Shown one piece after another: positions 31,490 to 39,981 of a stretch of DNA of 44,897 nucleotides. Both the position numbers and the translations under genes were made by a program. The notes beneath the pieces were generated by a model. The model saw only the letters and a list, made by a program, of their open reading frames with translations. It had not been told where the DNA came from and did no database searches. The DNA is from Candidatus Microgenomatus sp. (lineage in GTDB: Bacteria > Patescibacteriota > Microgenomatia > UBA1400 > PJMF01): NCBI GenBank assembly GCA_020724725.1, contig DYGL01000004.1, positions 1-44,897 on the forward strand, read 5' to 3'. Each line of letters opens with the position of its first letter. Position 1 is the first letter of the stretch.

Positions 31490-33637
31490 GTGTTGCGCTT
31501 TCTTTTCTATCCCAGCTTCTTTTTGCTCTTCTTGGTTTCTTTTTTTCTGATTGAAGGAGACCAACGTTTTTATCTTTTTGCTTTATGGTCAATTTTTCTT
31601 TACTTTTTTACTTTCAAATTCTTGCGTCAAGACAAGAAAACCGTAAGCAACCGCTACACTATTTCAGCTTTAGTAATGGCTTTGTTATTTTCTATAAATA
31701 TTTTCTTTTCTACCATTCCCTCGTTAACTCTAGAAAAATTATTATTTTATTTATTGGCTTTGGCTTTATTTGTTTTTTTTAATCTAATACCAGATAAAAA
31801 ATTTGATAAGTCAAGTTTTTTTTATTATTTAACTCTTAGTTCTTTGGTTTTAAATGCTTTCGTTTTATTTTTTACTTTTGTTGAGGTGCCGCCCAATTTA
31901 TTTCCCAGCATGAATTTGCTGGTTAAGGTTTTTGGTCACAACTACTATGTTTCTTATCTGCTTTTAGCTTTGCCAATTTTTTGGTGGCAATTTCTTTTTG
32001 CAGCAGAGCAAAAATTTATCAGTCAGAAAGAAATGAGAATTTTATCTCTTGTTTTGATTTTATCTTCTTATTTCATCATGATTTTTAGTCTGTCAAGAAT
32101 TTCCATGTTGGTTGGATTTTTACAATTAGCATTAATTTTCTACTTGAATAAAACAAGCTTTATCAAGCTTTTACATAACCAATTTGCTTATGTAGTTGTG
32201 CAGGTTTTTTCTTTAGTTCTTTTGGTTTTGGTAGCTCTTTTTGCAGCTCTGCCTAGTTTTTTTTCTGAGCAAAAGGATTGTCCTCTGAATTTTTCTTACA
32301 AAGAAATGTGTAAGCCAATTTTGCAAAATGATCGTCTTCAATATTGGCAAAAGGCTTTTTGGGTGTGGCAAACTAGCCCAATTTTTGGCACAGGTCTTAA
32401 GACTTTTGGTTTTTCTAGTCGGCAGTTTGTTTTAGAGAATTACAATTTCAGTTCTTATGCTCACAATAATTTTTTTCACAATTTAGCTGAGGGCGGTTTG
32501 GTGACGGGCCTGCCATTTATGGCTTTGATACTTTATTTTCTATGGAGGGCTTTTAAAGTTGTGCTTCGCGATCGTGGTCAAGGGCCTTTATTAAAATTCT
32601 TATTTCTAGCTGTCTCAGCTTCTTTTTTCAATGCCATGTTTGACCTGACTTGGAATTTTTTTGTTATTTTTGCACTGACTTTAATTTTTTTGGCTCTGAT
32701 TTTAAGAGAAGAAAAGTCTAGTTCTGCTTCAAACAGCATTTACCTGAGGTATTTAAATCTAATTTCTTTACTTAGTGTTTTCTTAGCTTTGTCTTACTTT
32801 TTTGCCAGCGTTTTGTTTAATTCTGGCAAAAACAGTCAGTTGGTCAAATTTTTTCCATATTTTGATCAGCACATCCGTAACTCATATCAGGACAAGCGTT
32901 TGGACTCAGCAGATTTTGCTAAAGTTTATTATCTTTATCGTTTTGATCCAGACTTTATTTACAATTATTCACGGGTGGATGGTTTAGATCAGGCCAAAAA
33001 AGCAGAGCTTTTGATTGAGTTGGGCAAGCTCGATCCTATTTATTTGCTCAAAAAAGTTAAATTTGAAGAAATGTCTTACCAAAGTGCCAAACCTTTAGTG
33101 GCAGAATTTACCAAGCTTTTGGTAAGTCATCAAATTCTTAATAATTTAGAACATCTTGATTATTGGCAGCAAAGAAACATGGCAATTGACTTTTTCCATT
33201 TTGGCAATCAGGCTTATCGAGACAATAATCCTCAAGTGTCAGTTTTTTTCTATCAGCAGGCCAAATTATTAAACCCCTTTATTATGGGTGAAATGCAGGC
33301 GGCTTTTTTGTCGACAGAGGAACTAGATCGAGAGCGATTGCTTGAATTCCTTAAGGTTTACGCAGATGCTCCAGCCCAAGATATGGGTCGATATTTTTAT
33401 GACTACATGGAGGCTTATCAAAAAGCTTTACTTTATTTGTTCAATAGCAATCGTATGTCCGAATTTTTTCCTCTCACTGAAAAAATTCTAGAAAAAGAGC
33501 CAAACTTTTCTTGGTTTTTGTGGCGAGAATTGATCGAGTCGAGTCAAACTAAAGAAGAAAAACAGAGACTAGAGCAAGTTTACGAACATTTTAAAAACTT
33601 AGAAACTTGGTCTGATTTTTTGCCTTTAGCAATTTAG
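31490..33637 (+). CDS. O-antigen ligase-like protein with helical C-terminal domain
   Basis: This protein of about 715 residues has some twelve membrane segments. The Wzy_C signature is FSLSRISMLVGFLQL, then a soluble loop with RLQYWQKAFWVWQTSPIFGTGLKTFGF and SSYAHNNFFHNLAEGG, where the His-containing motif is characteristic of O-antigen ligases and polymerases. The last 280 residues or so are soluble and helix-rich, like a TPR or other helical repeat (AYRDNNPQVSVFFYQQAKLLNP). This is the second ligase-like protein in the window, so two polymers or two steps are likely. A TTG at 31463 is another possible start. I prefer the GTG at 31490 because nothing conserved lies before it. It overlaps pgk convergently by four bases. 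Confidence 0.87.
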   Translation: MLRFLFYPSFFLLFLVSFFLIEGDQRFYLFALWSIFLYFFTFKFLRQDKKTVSNRYTISALVMALLFSINIFFSTIPSLTLEKLLFYLLALALFVFFNLIPDKKFDKSSFFYYLTLSSLVLNAFVLFFTFVEVPPNLFPSMNLLVKVFGHNYYVSYLLLALPIFWWQFLFAAEQKFISQKEMRILSLVLILSSYFIMIFSLSRISMLVGFLQLALIFYLNKTSFIKLLHNQFAYVVVQVFSLVLLVLVALFAALPSFFSEQKDCPLNFSYKEMCKPILQNDRLQYWQKAFWVWQTSPIFGTGLKTFGFSSRQFVLENYNFSSYAHNNFFHNLAEGGLVTGLPFMALILYFLWRAFKVVLRDRGQGPLLKFLFLAVSASFFNAMFDLTWNFFVIFALTLIFLALILREEKSSSASNSIYLRYLNLISLLSVFLALSYFFASVLFNSGKNSQLVKFFPYFDQHIRNSYQDKRLDSADFAKVYYLYRFDPDFIYNYSRVDGLDQAKKAELLIELGKLDPIYLLKKVKFEEMSYQSAKPLVAEFTKLLVSHQILNNLEHLDYWQQRNMAIDFFHFGNQAYRDNNPQVSVFFYQQAKLLNPFIMGEMQAAFLSTEELDRERLLEFLKVYADAPAQDMGRYFYDYMEAYQKALLYLFNSNRMSEFFPLTEKILEKEPNFSWFLWRELIESSQTKEEKQRLEQVYEHFKNLETWSDFLPLAI

Positions 33638-34911
33638 TTAGTTTTTTCCAAAACCACAATTCCAGGGAGCTTCTCTCCACCCAAAAATTCCAATGCGGCG
33701 CCACCAGCAGTGGAAACATGAGTAAAATTATCTCTTAAATTAAATTGATTGATCACAGCGTTAGTTTCGCCACCGCCGAGAATTGTAGTTACACCTCGTT
33801 TTGTATTTTTGGCAATCGCTTTGACAATTTCTTTACTACCCTTCATAAAGAGTTGATTTTCAAAAACTCCTAGCGGGCCATTAAAGAAAATAGTTTTGGC
33901 TTTACTGAGCAAAAACTCATACAGATCAATGGTTTCTGGACCAATATCCAGGTATTGCAGATCTAAATTATTGTCACTGTCTTTGACATTTCTCAAAAGT
34001 TGCAACTTTAAAACATTTTTTTCATCTTTAACTTGACCATTTTTAGCGGCTAAAACGTCAATTGGCAAAACTACGCGAGGAACTGGTATTTTGCTTGCTT
34101 GTTTTTGATCGTGCACATCAACGACAGTGCGCTCAGTTTGGTGTTCCAAAAGGATTTCTTTGGCAATTTTTACATTAAGCTCTGCTTTTTGACCCATAAA
34201 AGAGTGGTGGACTTCAAAACCTGCAGCCTGCAAAAAGGCATTGGCAATGCCTCCTCCCACTAAAACTAGATCAGCCAATTTGGAAAGATTTCTGACAGCA
34301 CTAACCTTATCATCGATCTTAGCGCCACCCAAAACCACAATGAAAGGATGCTTGGCTTTTTCTAGCAAGTTGCTTAGTGCGGTTACTTCTTGTGCCAATC
34401 CAAAACCGGCAAAACTTGGCAAAAGTTTCGCGACTCCGACCACACTAGCATGAGCTCTATGTGAAGCGGAAAAAGCCTCATTAATATAAACTTCAGCTCC
34501 GCTATCATTCACAAGCTCTTTAGCGAAGCGCGCATCATTGACTTCTTCCTCTTTGTGAAAGCGCAAATTTTCCAAGAGTAAAATTTCTCCAGCCTCTAGC
34601 TTCTCAACAGCTTCAGAGACGCTTTTACCAATACACTCATTAACAAAAGAAGTTCTAAGTCCAAACTTTTCTTGCAGACGCTTGGCGACAGGTCCTAAGC
34701 TGAACTCACTCATTACTTGACCATCTGGTCTACCTAGGTGAGAGATCAGGATGACTTTGGCTGCGTGTTTTTGTAAGAAATCTATTAATGGCAATGTTGC
34801 GATGAGACGCTGATCATCTGCAACATGACCATTTTCCAAAGGTACATTAAAATCAACCCGCACTAAAACAGTTTTATTTTTAACATCTGATATTTTGGGA
34901 GTTTTAAGCAT
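33634..34911 (-). CDS. pgk: Phosphoglycerate kinase
   Basis: This 425-residue protein has VLVRVDFNVPLENGHVADD at the N-terminus, LISHLGRPDGQV, LLENLRFHKEEE, FVVVLGGAKIDDKVS, IFFNGPLGVFE and the C-terminal GGGETNAVI with STAGGAALEFLGGEKLPG. It interconverts 1,3-bisphosphoglycerate and 3-phosphoglycerate with ATP in lower glycolysis. It is slightly longer than the usual 390-400 residues, mainly between the IDDKVS motif and the nucleotide domain (around VDVHDQKQASKIPVPRV). It is divergent from rpsA, and both upstream regions share a motif. Confidence 0.97.
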   Translation of the reverse strand: MLKTPKISDVKNKTVLVRVDFNVPLENGHVADDQRLIATLPLIDFLQKHAAKVILISHLGRPDGQVMSEFSLGPVAKRLQEKFGLRTSFVNECIGKSVSEAVEKLEAGEILLLENLRFHKEEEVNDARFAKELVNDSGAEVYINEAFSASHRAHASVVGVAKLLPSFAGFGLAQEVTALSNLLEKAKHPFIVVLGGAKIDDKVSAVRNLSKLADLVLVGGGIANAFLQAAGFEVHHSFMGQKAELNVKIAKEILLEHQTERTVVDVHDQKQASKIPVPRVVLPIDVLAAKNGQVKDEKNVLKLQLLRNVKDSDNNLDLQYLDIGPETIDLYEFLLSKAKTIFFNGPLGVFENQLFMKGSKEIVKAIAKNTKRGVTTILGGGETNAVINQFNLRDNFTHVSTAGGAALEFLGGEKLPGIVVLEKTN

Positions 34912-34930
34912 AAGTTTTCTTTGTTTTTTT

Positions 34931-35100
34931 AGAGAGAGTTTTGTGCTTTAAATATGGTCCATTGACGAGGCTGCAGATGAAATTTAACTAGCAATTAGTC
35001 AATAAACAGCCGAGTCACTGAGTGGGAAAAAGATTGTCAATTTAAATGAGCAAGACTTTTAGTCCCACGTGGCCAGATTTAAAGTGCAAAAACTCTCTCT
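34931..35100. repeat. Mirrored motif upstream of pgk and rpsA
   Basis: The minus strand at 34963..34931 and the plus strand at 35069-35100 carry near-identical sequences. Both contain ATTTAAAG, then CAAAA and finally ACTCTCTCT, with only a few mismatches and one one-base gap. They point outwards towards pgk and rpsA and are separated by about 105 bases. The plus copy immediately precedes the rpsA -10 element. It could be a shared operator or upstream promoter element. No known binding site is implied. Confidence 0.6.
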
Positions 35101-35113
35101 TTTATGATACAAT
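35085..35113 (+). promoter_or_regulatory. Promoter of rpsA
   Basis: TGATACAAT (35105-35113) is an extended -10. A weak -35 (TGCAAA, 35085-35090) lies 17 bases upstream and falls within the mirrored motif. Transcription would begin near 35120, about 28 bases before the ATG at 35148. An AAAGGA stretch at 35130-35135 lies within the short leader. Confidence 0.5.
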
Positions 35114-35147
35114 CTCCAAGTTCAAAAAGAAAGGAACTTTTTACACT

Positions 35148-36260
35148 ATGACTGATAAACCGGTCAAGAAATTACAAACTATGGAGGAGCTCTTAGCTGC
35201 TAATGCAGGTAAGTTGGTGATTCCAAAAAAAGGTGACACCGTCTCTGGTGTGATCGTTGAGAAAAATAAGAAGAGTCTAATTATCGATCTTGGCTCCAAA
35301 ACTGAAGGCATTGTTGCCGAGAAAGAATTTGAGTTTGCTATCGATTTTGTCAAAGAACTCAAGGCAGGTGACAACGTTAAGGCAATCGTCGTTTCCACTG
35401 ATAATGACAAGGGTCAGGTTGTTTTATCCCTCAAGGGAGCTGCTTCTGATGCCAAGTGGGAATATTTCGAAGAAGCCATGGAAAAAGATCAAGAATTAGA
35501 AGCCAAGGGTATCGAGATGAACCGTGGCGGTCTGATTGTTTTGGTCAATGGCGTGCGTGCTTTTGTTCCTTCTAGTCAATTTAGTCGTAAGTACATGGGT
35601 AAAATTCAAAACCTCAAGGGTGTGGCTTTCCCAGTCAAAGCGATCGAAGTTGATCGCGAGAAGAATCGTTTGATCTTTTCCGAGCGTCACGTTAGTGAGG
35701 CCAAGGAATTAGCTCAAAAGGATTTGGCTATTTCCAGCGTTAAAGAAGGCGAGATTTACGAAGGTGTAGTCTCTGGAGTCATGCATTTTGGTCTTTTTGT
35801 GACTGTTGAAGTCCCAGTTAAAGATGATGAAGAGCAAGACAGTATTGGTTACGTTGAGGGTCTGATTCACATTTCTGAAATTTCTTGGGAAAAAGTTAAT
35901 CATCCAAAGGATTACCACAAGATTGGTGACCGTATTAAGGTCAAAGTCTTGGGTATTGATGAGAAAACCAACAAGCTCAATCTCTCTATTAAGCAATTAG
36001 ATGCTGACCCATGGGAAAGTATTGAAGAGCGCTATAGTGTTGGCACCACCTTTACTGGTGAAGTGACTCGCGTTGAGGCTTTTGGAGCTTTTATCAATGT
36101 TGAAAAAGGCGTCGACGCTTTGATTCATGCTTCCAAATTGGAAGGTATGGACCTTAAAGTTGGCGAGAAAGTTACTGTCAACGTTGAAAATGTGGTCCCT
36201 GAGCAAAGACGCATGAGCTTATCTATTGTGGACACCTCAATGCCGATTGCTTACAAGTAA
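35148..36260 (+). CDS. rpsA: Ribosomal protein S1 (four S1 domains)
   Basis: The protein has about 370 residues from the ATG at 35148, and its N-terminal extension to 35046 would lie upstream of the promoter. It has four S1/OB-fold repeats: GDTVSGVIVEKNKKSLIIDLGSK (start), a second divergent repeat with GVRAFVPSSQFS, a third beginning KEGEIYEGVVSGVMHFGLF and a fourth with FTGEVTRVEAFGAFINVEKG. E. coli S1 has six repeats; four is the usual form in Gram-positive and many CPR bacteria. It helps mRNA binding at the ribosome, which matters where several genes in this window look leaderless. A strong terminator follows 17 bases after the stop. Confidence 0.95.
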   Translation: MTDKPVKKLQTMEELLAANAGKLVIPKKGDTVSGVIVEKNKKSLIIDLGSKTEGIVAEKEFEFAIDFVKELKAGDNVKAIVVSTDNDKGQVVLSLKGAASDAKWEYFEEAMEKDQELEAKGIEMNRGGLIVLVNGVRAFVPSSQFSRKYMGKIQNLKGVAFPVKAIEVDREKNRLIFSERHVSEAKELAQKDLAISSVKEGEIYEGVVSGVMHFGLFVTVEVPVKDDEEQDSIGYVEGLIHISEISWEKVNHPKDYHKIGDRIKVKVLGIDEKTNKLNLSIKQLDADPWESIEERYSVGTTFTGEVTRVEAFGAFINVEKGVDALIHASKLEGMDLKVGEKVTVNVENVVPEQRRMSLSIVDTSMPIAYK

Positions 36261-36277
36261 ATTTAATCGACAATTAG

Positions 36278-36308
36278 AAAAAGAGCGTCTTTCAAGACGC
36301 TCTTTTTG
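36278..36308 (+). terminator. Bidirectional rho-independent terminator
   Basis: A hairpin with arms AAAAAGAGCGTCTT and AAGACGCTCTTTTT has up to 14 base pairs around a tiny loop. It ends in a run of five T followed by GTTTT. The reverse strand has the same shape with its own T-run, so it can stop both rpsA and the convergent sugar transferase transcript. Confidence 0.9.
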
Positions 36309-36314
36309 TTTTAC

Positions 36315-36965
36315 TTAAAGTTTAAATTTGAAAATAGTTTTGAGTTGTTTGAGGATAATTTTGCCAATTAAATAAATTTCTTCTCTCAGAGTGGCTGTAG
36401 CACTCATTTTTTCTAAGCTTTTCCAGTAGGTCAAAGACTTGTTGTGTTGAGGGTCTAGAGCCCACAGAGAGAAAATTCCTGGCAGTTTTTGATGGCGCCA
36501 TTTATACCAATTAGGTTCTTTGCTTTTGAGAGCGAGAGCTTCTGCTACTGGCAGAGGGCGTGGGCCGATTAGACTCATTTCACCGCGCAAAACATTCAGG
36601 AGTTGTGGTAGCTCATCAAGGCCAGAATTAGAGAGAAATTTGCCAATTTTAATTTGTTTTTTGTAACCTAAAAAATTGATTTCTTTCTCCACAAAACGCG
36701 GGTCATCACTAATCTTAAACATCGGCCAAGGCGCTTCATTTTGTTTGGCGTATTTCTTTTGACTAGACAGAGCGTTTTTTTTCATGCTACGTAGCTTGTA
36801 CATAATAAAAATTTGCTCTTTCCTGCCAAGTCTTTTTTGCTTAAAAATTACAGGTTTACCCAAAAGCCAAAGTAAAAATGGATAGGCGACAACGCTTATT
36901 GGCAAAGAAAGTAACAAAAGAAAACTAGCTCCAGCAAGATCGAATAATCTTTTTTGGTCAAGCAT
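36315..36965 (-). CDS. Initiating sugar-phosphate transferase (WcaJ/EpsL-type)
   Basis: This 216-residue protein matches the bacterial sugar transferase family: [19 protein letters not shown] membrane hairpin, [24 protein letters not shown], a [10 protein letters not shown] segment, [29 protein letters not shown] with the catalytic Asp-Glu, and [10 protein letters not shown]-like [14 protein letters not shown]. It starts glycan repeat assembly by moving a sugar 1-phosphate from a nucleotide sugar to undecaprenyl phosphate at the inner face of the membrane. It is short like PglC-type enzymes. It probably starts one of the polymers that the glycosyltransferases at 13968-33637 extend. Confidence 0.93.
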   Translation of the reverse strand: MLDQKRLFDLAGASFLLLLSLPISVVAYPFLLWLLGKPVIFKQKRLGRKEQIFIMYKLRSMKKNALSSQKKYAKQNEAPWPMFKISDDPRFVEKEINFLGYKKQIKIGKFLSNSGLDELPQLLNVLRGEMSLIGPRPLPVAEALALKSKEPNWYKWRHQKLPGIFSLWALDPQHNKSLTYWKSLEKMSATATLREEIYLIGKIILKQLKTIFKFKL

Positions 36966-37036
36966 AAATCAAGCTCCTATTCTAGCCATAATTTGGCAAA
37001 AGACTAGGCGCTAAACTATCTTTTTGAAGCTCAAGA

Positions 37037-37045
37037 TGATATAAT
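37037..37045 (+). promoter_or_regulatory. Extended -10 promoter of the 54-residue protein (leaderless)
   Basis: TGATATAAT is a perfect extended -10. Only six bases (TAAGCC) separate it from the ATG at 37052, so the mRNA should begin at the start codon or a base before it. There is no Shine-Dalgarno sequence. Confidence 0.6.
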
Positions 37046-37051
37046 TAAGCC

Positions 37052-37216
37052 ATGGCAAAACAAAGAATGATCGTAACCGACGACCAATTATTAATTGACA
37101 TGGATTTATTGTTCAATGCAATTCGCGAAGCCAAAGGTAATTGGCAACAAGTTGAACAAGAAATGAAGCAATACCTAGCGGTGGTGCAAGGCATGACCGA
37201 AGCTAGTGAAGAATAG
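37052..37216 (+). CDS. Small unknown protein, 54 residues
   Basis: This short ORF begins MAKQRMIVTDDQLLIDMD and ends VVQGMTEASEE. It has a good coding composition, is helical by appearance (ELxNAIREAKG-like LLFNAIREAKGNWQQ) and has no Cys or membrane segment. It starts six bases after a perfect extended -10 and stands 67 bases before the next plus-strand gene. I do not recognise a family. It is probably a conserved lineage-specific small protein. Confidence 0.7.
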   Translation: MAKQRMIVTDDQLLIDMDLLFNAIREAKGNWQQVEQEMKQYLAVVQGMTEASEE

Positions 37217-37283
37217 ATCAAAACTCTATTTAAAACTTCATAATCAGCTGCTTTGAAATATTCTGCCCTATAAGAAGGTTTTA

Positions 37284-37946
37284 ATGTCAGATAAAAATAA
37301 CTCAGATTCAAGTGCCAAAATGCCCTTAGTCATTGCGTGTGGCGATGAAGGCGTGCAGATCAATCATGGTCGTCGCTTGGCTTTTTTGGGTGCAGGTCTC
37401 AAATTAAACAACTTCAAACAAGTTCTAGAGGCAGTACGCCAAATGCTTAAATTTTATGGCGAAGGTGAGGATACAAGGCTCAGAATAGTGGCCAGTGAAG
37501 AAAACGCCTATATCAAAGAAGCTTTTGCTCTCAACGATTTTGATGAGGCTAATGCCAGCATGCAACAGTATTTGCAGGCTTTAGCTGATAGAGAAAATTT
37601 GCTTTACGCTGGTATTTTGCCTTTTGCTGATCCTTTGGAGTTGGAACACGACATCAAAGGTCACATGGTGCGTCCACGCAACATTCACATTGCCAACAAG
37701 ATTTGTTTCACTCTTTCTGGAGGTGAAACCACCTACAATTTGGGTCAGTATTTAATTTCAGCTGATTGGTTGGCTTTTGCTCCCAAAAATTTAGCCAAGG
37801 AAATTTTAGCTACTCAGGTAGAGTTTTATCAAAAACTAGCTAAGAGACCTTTACAATTTGTCATTGAAGAAGAGGGTGATTTGTCTCCTGAAATCGTCGG
37901 CAAAAATAAAGCAATTTTGTCTAGCTTAGGCTATAATCCTTCTTAA
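37284..37946 (+). CDS. Unknown soluble protein, 220 residues
   Basis: I do not recognise this protein. It has a short Ser/Asn-rich N-terminus, then VIACGDEGVQINHGRRLAF and LGAGLKLNNFKQVLEAV, a helical middle (DEANASMQQYLQALADRENLLYAG) and IANKICFTLSGGETTYNLGQY. No membrane segment or signal peptide is seen. The ATG at 37284 follows AGAAGG with about seven bases between. The next gene follows after two bases, so the two are co-transcribed with the GH3 enzyme. Confidence 0.8.
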   Translation: MSDKNNSDSSAKMPLVIACGDEGVQINHGRRLAFLGAGLKLNNFKQVLEAVRQMLKFYGEGEDTRLRIVASEENAYIKEAFALNDFDEANASMQQYLQALADRENLLYAGILPFADPLELEHDIKGHMVRPRNIHIANKICFTLSGGETTYNLGQYLISADWLAFAPKNLAKEILATQVEFYQKLAKRPLQFVIEEEGDLSPEIVGKNKAILSSLGYNPS

Positions 37947-37948
37947 GG

Positions 37949-38314
37949 ATGCCGAGAGTCAAAAACAGCCAAAAAATTTCCCTTTTTGATGATCTTTCTC
38001 CAAAGAAACCTGAACCTATTGTTCGTCAGAAAACTGATTTTACCTCTACTCAAGATTTGCTGGATAAATATAAGTTTCGTGAACAAAACAAGCATATCGC
38101 CCATGAATTTCAAGGCTTTGGTTGTTATTTAGCAGAAACTTTGGCAGACAAGAAGCACACCGCGTTGTATATTAAATTAGCAAAGACTGTTTCGCGCGGA
38201 CTTTTGGAGCGAGCTTTGCAATTTGTCATCGATTCCACAGCTGATAATAAAGCCAAATTATTTATGTGGAAGCTGGAGCAGCTCAAGAAAAACTATGAAG
38301 CATCTGACCACTAA
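37949..38314 (+). CDS. Unknown soluble protein, 121 residues
   Basis: I do not recognise a family. The protein has a basic, Pro-rich N-terminus (MPRVKNSQKISLFDDLSPKKPEP) and a helical C-terminal part (DLLDKYKFREQNKHIAHEFQGFGCYLAETL, then LERALQFVIDSTADNKAKLFMWKLEQL). The mixed charge and helical shape suggest a small binding or adaptor protein. It begins two bases after the preceding stop and overlaps the GH3 gene by 20 bases. Confidence 0.78.
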   Translation: MPRVKNSQKISLFDDLSPKKPEPIVRQKTDFTSTQDLLDKYKFREQNKHIAHEFQGFGCYLAETLADKKHTALYIKLAKTVSRGLLERALQFVIDSTADNKAKLFMWKLEQLKKNYEASDH

Positions 38315-39458
38315 ACTTTTGATTTTTGTCCTTTTTGTTTTAACTCTTCTTTCTGCTTACAACTATTTTCAAAAACCTTTTGCCGATCGTTTCAAGGTCG
38401 AACAAAAAGAACTTTCCCAAAACCAAGCCACACCAACCCCCAGCAAAGTACCCAAAAAAGAACTAAGCACTAGAGATAAAATTGCCCAACTGCTAGTAGT
38501 GCCTTTGGACCTTAATGACTTAGAGAATGAGGGAACAGCTAGTGCCAAAATGCTTAATTTTATCGAGAACTATGATCCTGGTTTTGTTTTGTATTTTGGT
38601 GAGCAAATTTCCACTTCGGCAGCTGCTTTGGCAACCACCGCGGTGAGGAGTAGTTTTGCTGAAACTGATTATGTGCCGCTGATCGCTGTTGATCATGAGG
38701 GAGGCTTGGTTCAGCGCTTGAGTGGAGAGGGTTTTACCAAGCTAGAAGCTTGGCAGAAAGTTGTCGAGACTTACACTCCAGCTCAACAGAAAGCTGTCTA
38801 CAATCAATCTTCTAGAGAACTGCTGGCCGCTGGGATCAACATCGTTTTTGCTCCAGTAGTGGACTTGGCTTCAGCTAGCGCTGTTTTGCAAAGTCGTGCT
38901 GCTAGTGATTTAGATCTGACGGTAAATGCGACCACCAACTTTATTTACAGCTTTTCTCAAAATGGCATTATGCCGGTGATTAAGCATTTCCCTGGTATTG
39001 GCTCGATTGGTAGAGATCCACATTATGCCGTTTCAACCATTAGTTTGAAAAACCAAGATACGGCAATTTTCGGTCGAATCCTTGATGTTTTTGGCAACAT
39101 TGGTGTGATGAGCACCCATGTGCGTTTGACAGATAAATTTGCTGGCAAAGTTTGCAGCTTAAGCGAAGAATGTTTGGGTAAATTTTTGGAACTTTATCCA
39201 AGAGTTTTGCTTTTTAGTGATGATCTGAGCATGAAGGCTGCTCGAGCTCAACTCGGCACAAGTCAAGAAAAAGATCTGCCAACCGTGGCGGTTGAGGCTG
39301 TGCGAGCTGGTAATAATGCCTTGATTTTTGGCAAAGGTGTGGAGACCCAAACTTTGGAGCAAGTTATTTATGCCTTGCAAAAGGAGTATGAGGATTCAGA
39401 AAGTTTTCGTCAAAAAGTAGAAACTTCGCTTGGCAAAATTTTGAATTTAAAGAAATAA
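38295..39458 (+). CDS. GH3-family glycosidase, NagZ-like, membrane-anchored
   Basis: This protein of about 387 residues from the ATG at 38295 has an N-terminal membrane anchor (LLIFVLFVLTLLSAYNYF), a Pro/Thr linker and a GH3 barrel with VDHEGGLVQRLSG, IVFAPVVDLA, VIKHFPGIGSIGRDPHYA (the NagZ KHFPG-x5-D-x-H signature) and LFSDDLSMKAA with the nucleophile Asp. NagZ removes N-acetylglucosamine from muropeptides. Here the anchor would place it outside the membrane, unlike cytosolic NagZ of Gram-negatives, so it may act in cell-wall turnover. It overlaps the preceding small gene by 20 bases. Confidence 0.92.
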   Translation: MKHLTTKLLIFVLFVLTLLSAYNYFQKPFADRFKVEQKELSQNQATPTPSKVPKKELSTRDKIAQLLVVPLDLNDLENEGTASAKMLNFIENYDPGFVLYFGEQISTSAAALATTAVRSSFAETDYVPLIAVDHEGGLVQRLSGEGFTKLEAWQKVVETYTPAQQKAVYNQSSRELLAAGINIVFAPVVDLASASAVLQSRAASDLDLTVNATTNFIYSFSQNGIMPVIKHFPGIGSIGRDPHYAVSTISLKNQDTAIFGRILDVFGNIGVMSTHVRLTDKFAGKVCSLSEECLGKFLELYPRVLLFSDDLSMKAARAQLGTSQEKDLPTVAVEAVRAGNNALIFGKGVETQTLEQVIYALQKEYEDSESFRQKVETSLGKILNLKK

Positions 39459-39471
39459 AAATTCCTTATTT

Positions 39472-39978
39472 ATGAATAATATTTTTTCCAAAAAACAGTT
39501 GCTTTTTAAAGTTTTATTTTCCTTGTTTTTCTTGATTTTTTTGATTGTATTTTTTGAGGCTTGGTCTAATTGGCTGACTTTAATAGGTTTTACCCTAGCT
39601 TATCTTTTCGGTATACTTTTACTTTTTTCTGATGAACAATTTTTGTATAAATTTTATCAAGAAAAGATTGACTCTGCGCATAATGATAATACGCAGTTTT
39701 CTGACCTAGCTAGTCGTAATTTTATTTTTTTGTTGGCTTTGCCACCACTTAGTATTTTTGTTTTAACCTCTTCCGGCAGCATTTTAGGAATCGCTTTGGT
39801 GATGGCAATTAATTCTTATTTGTTAGCAGAAATGTGGCAACTAAGAGACGAGTTTTTGTTGTTTAAAGATCGTTTTTTGGCGATGTCTAGAATTCAAACT
39901 ACGCCCAAAATGGTAAAGCAAATTTGTTATTTAGCTTTGTTTTATTTTGTTTTTTTGCTTTTGAATTTGCTTTTTTGA
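39472..39978 (+). CDS. Unknown membrane protein, 168 residues
   Basis: This small membrane protein has four or so hydrophobic segments (LFKVLFSLFFLIFLIVFF, LIGFTLAYLFGILLLF, FIFLLALPPLSIFVLTS and a C-terminal LALFYFVFLLLNLLF) and a soluble loop with DEQFLYKFYQEKIDSAH. I do not recognise a family. It follows the GH3 gene by 13 bases and precedes the DUF192 gene by three, so it is in the same operon. Confidence 0.78.
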   Translation: MNNIFSKKQLLFKVLFSLFFLIFLIVFFEAWSNWLTLIGFTLAYLFGILLLFSDEQFLYKFYQEKIDSAHNDNTQFSDLASRNFIFLLALPPLSIFVLTSSGSILGIALVMAINSYLLAEMWQLRDEFLLFKDRFLAMSRIQTTPKMVKQICYLALFYFVFLLLNLLF

Positions 39979-39981
39979 TTT

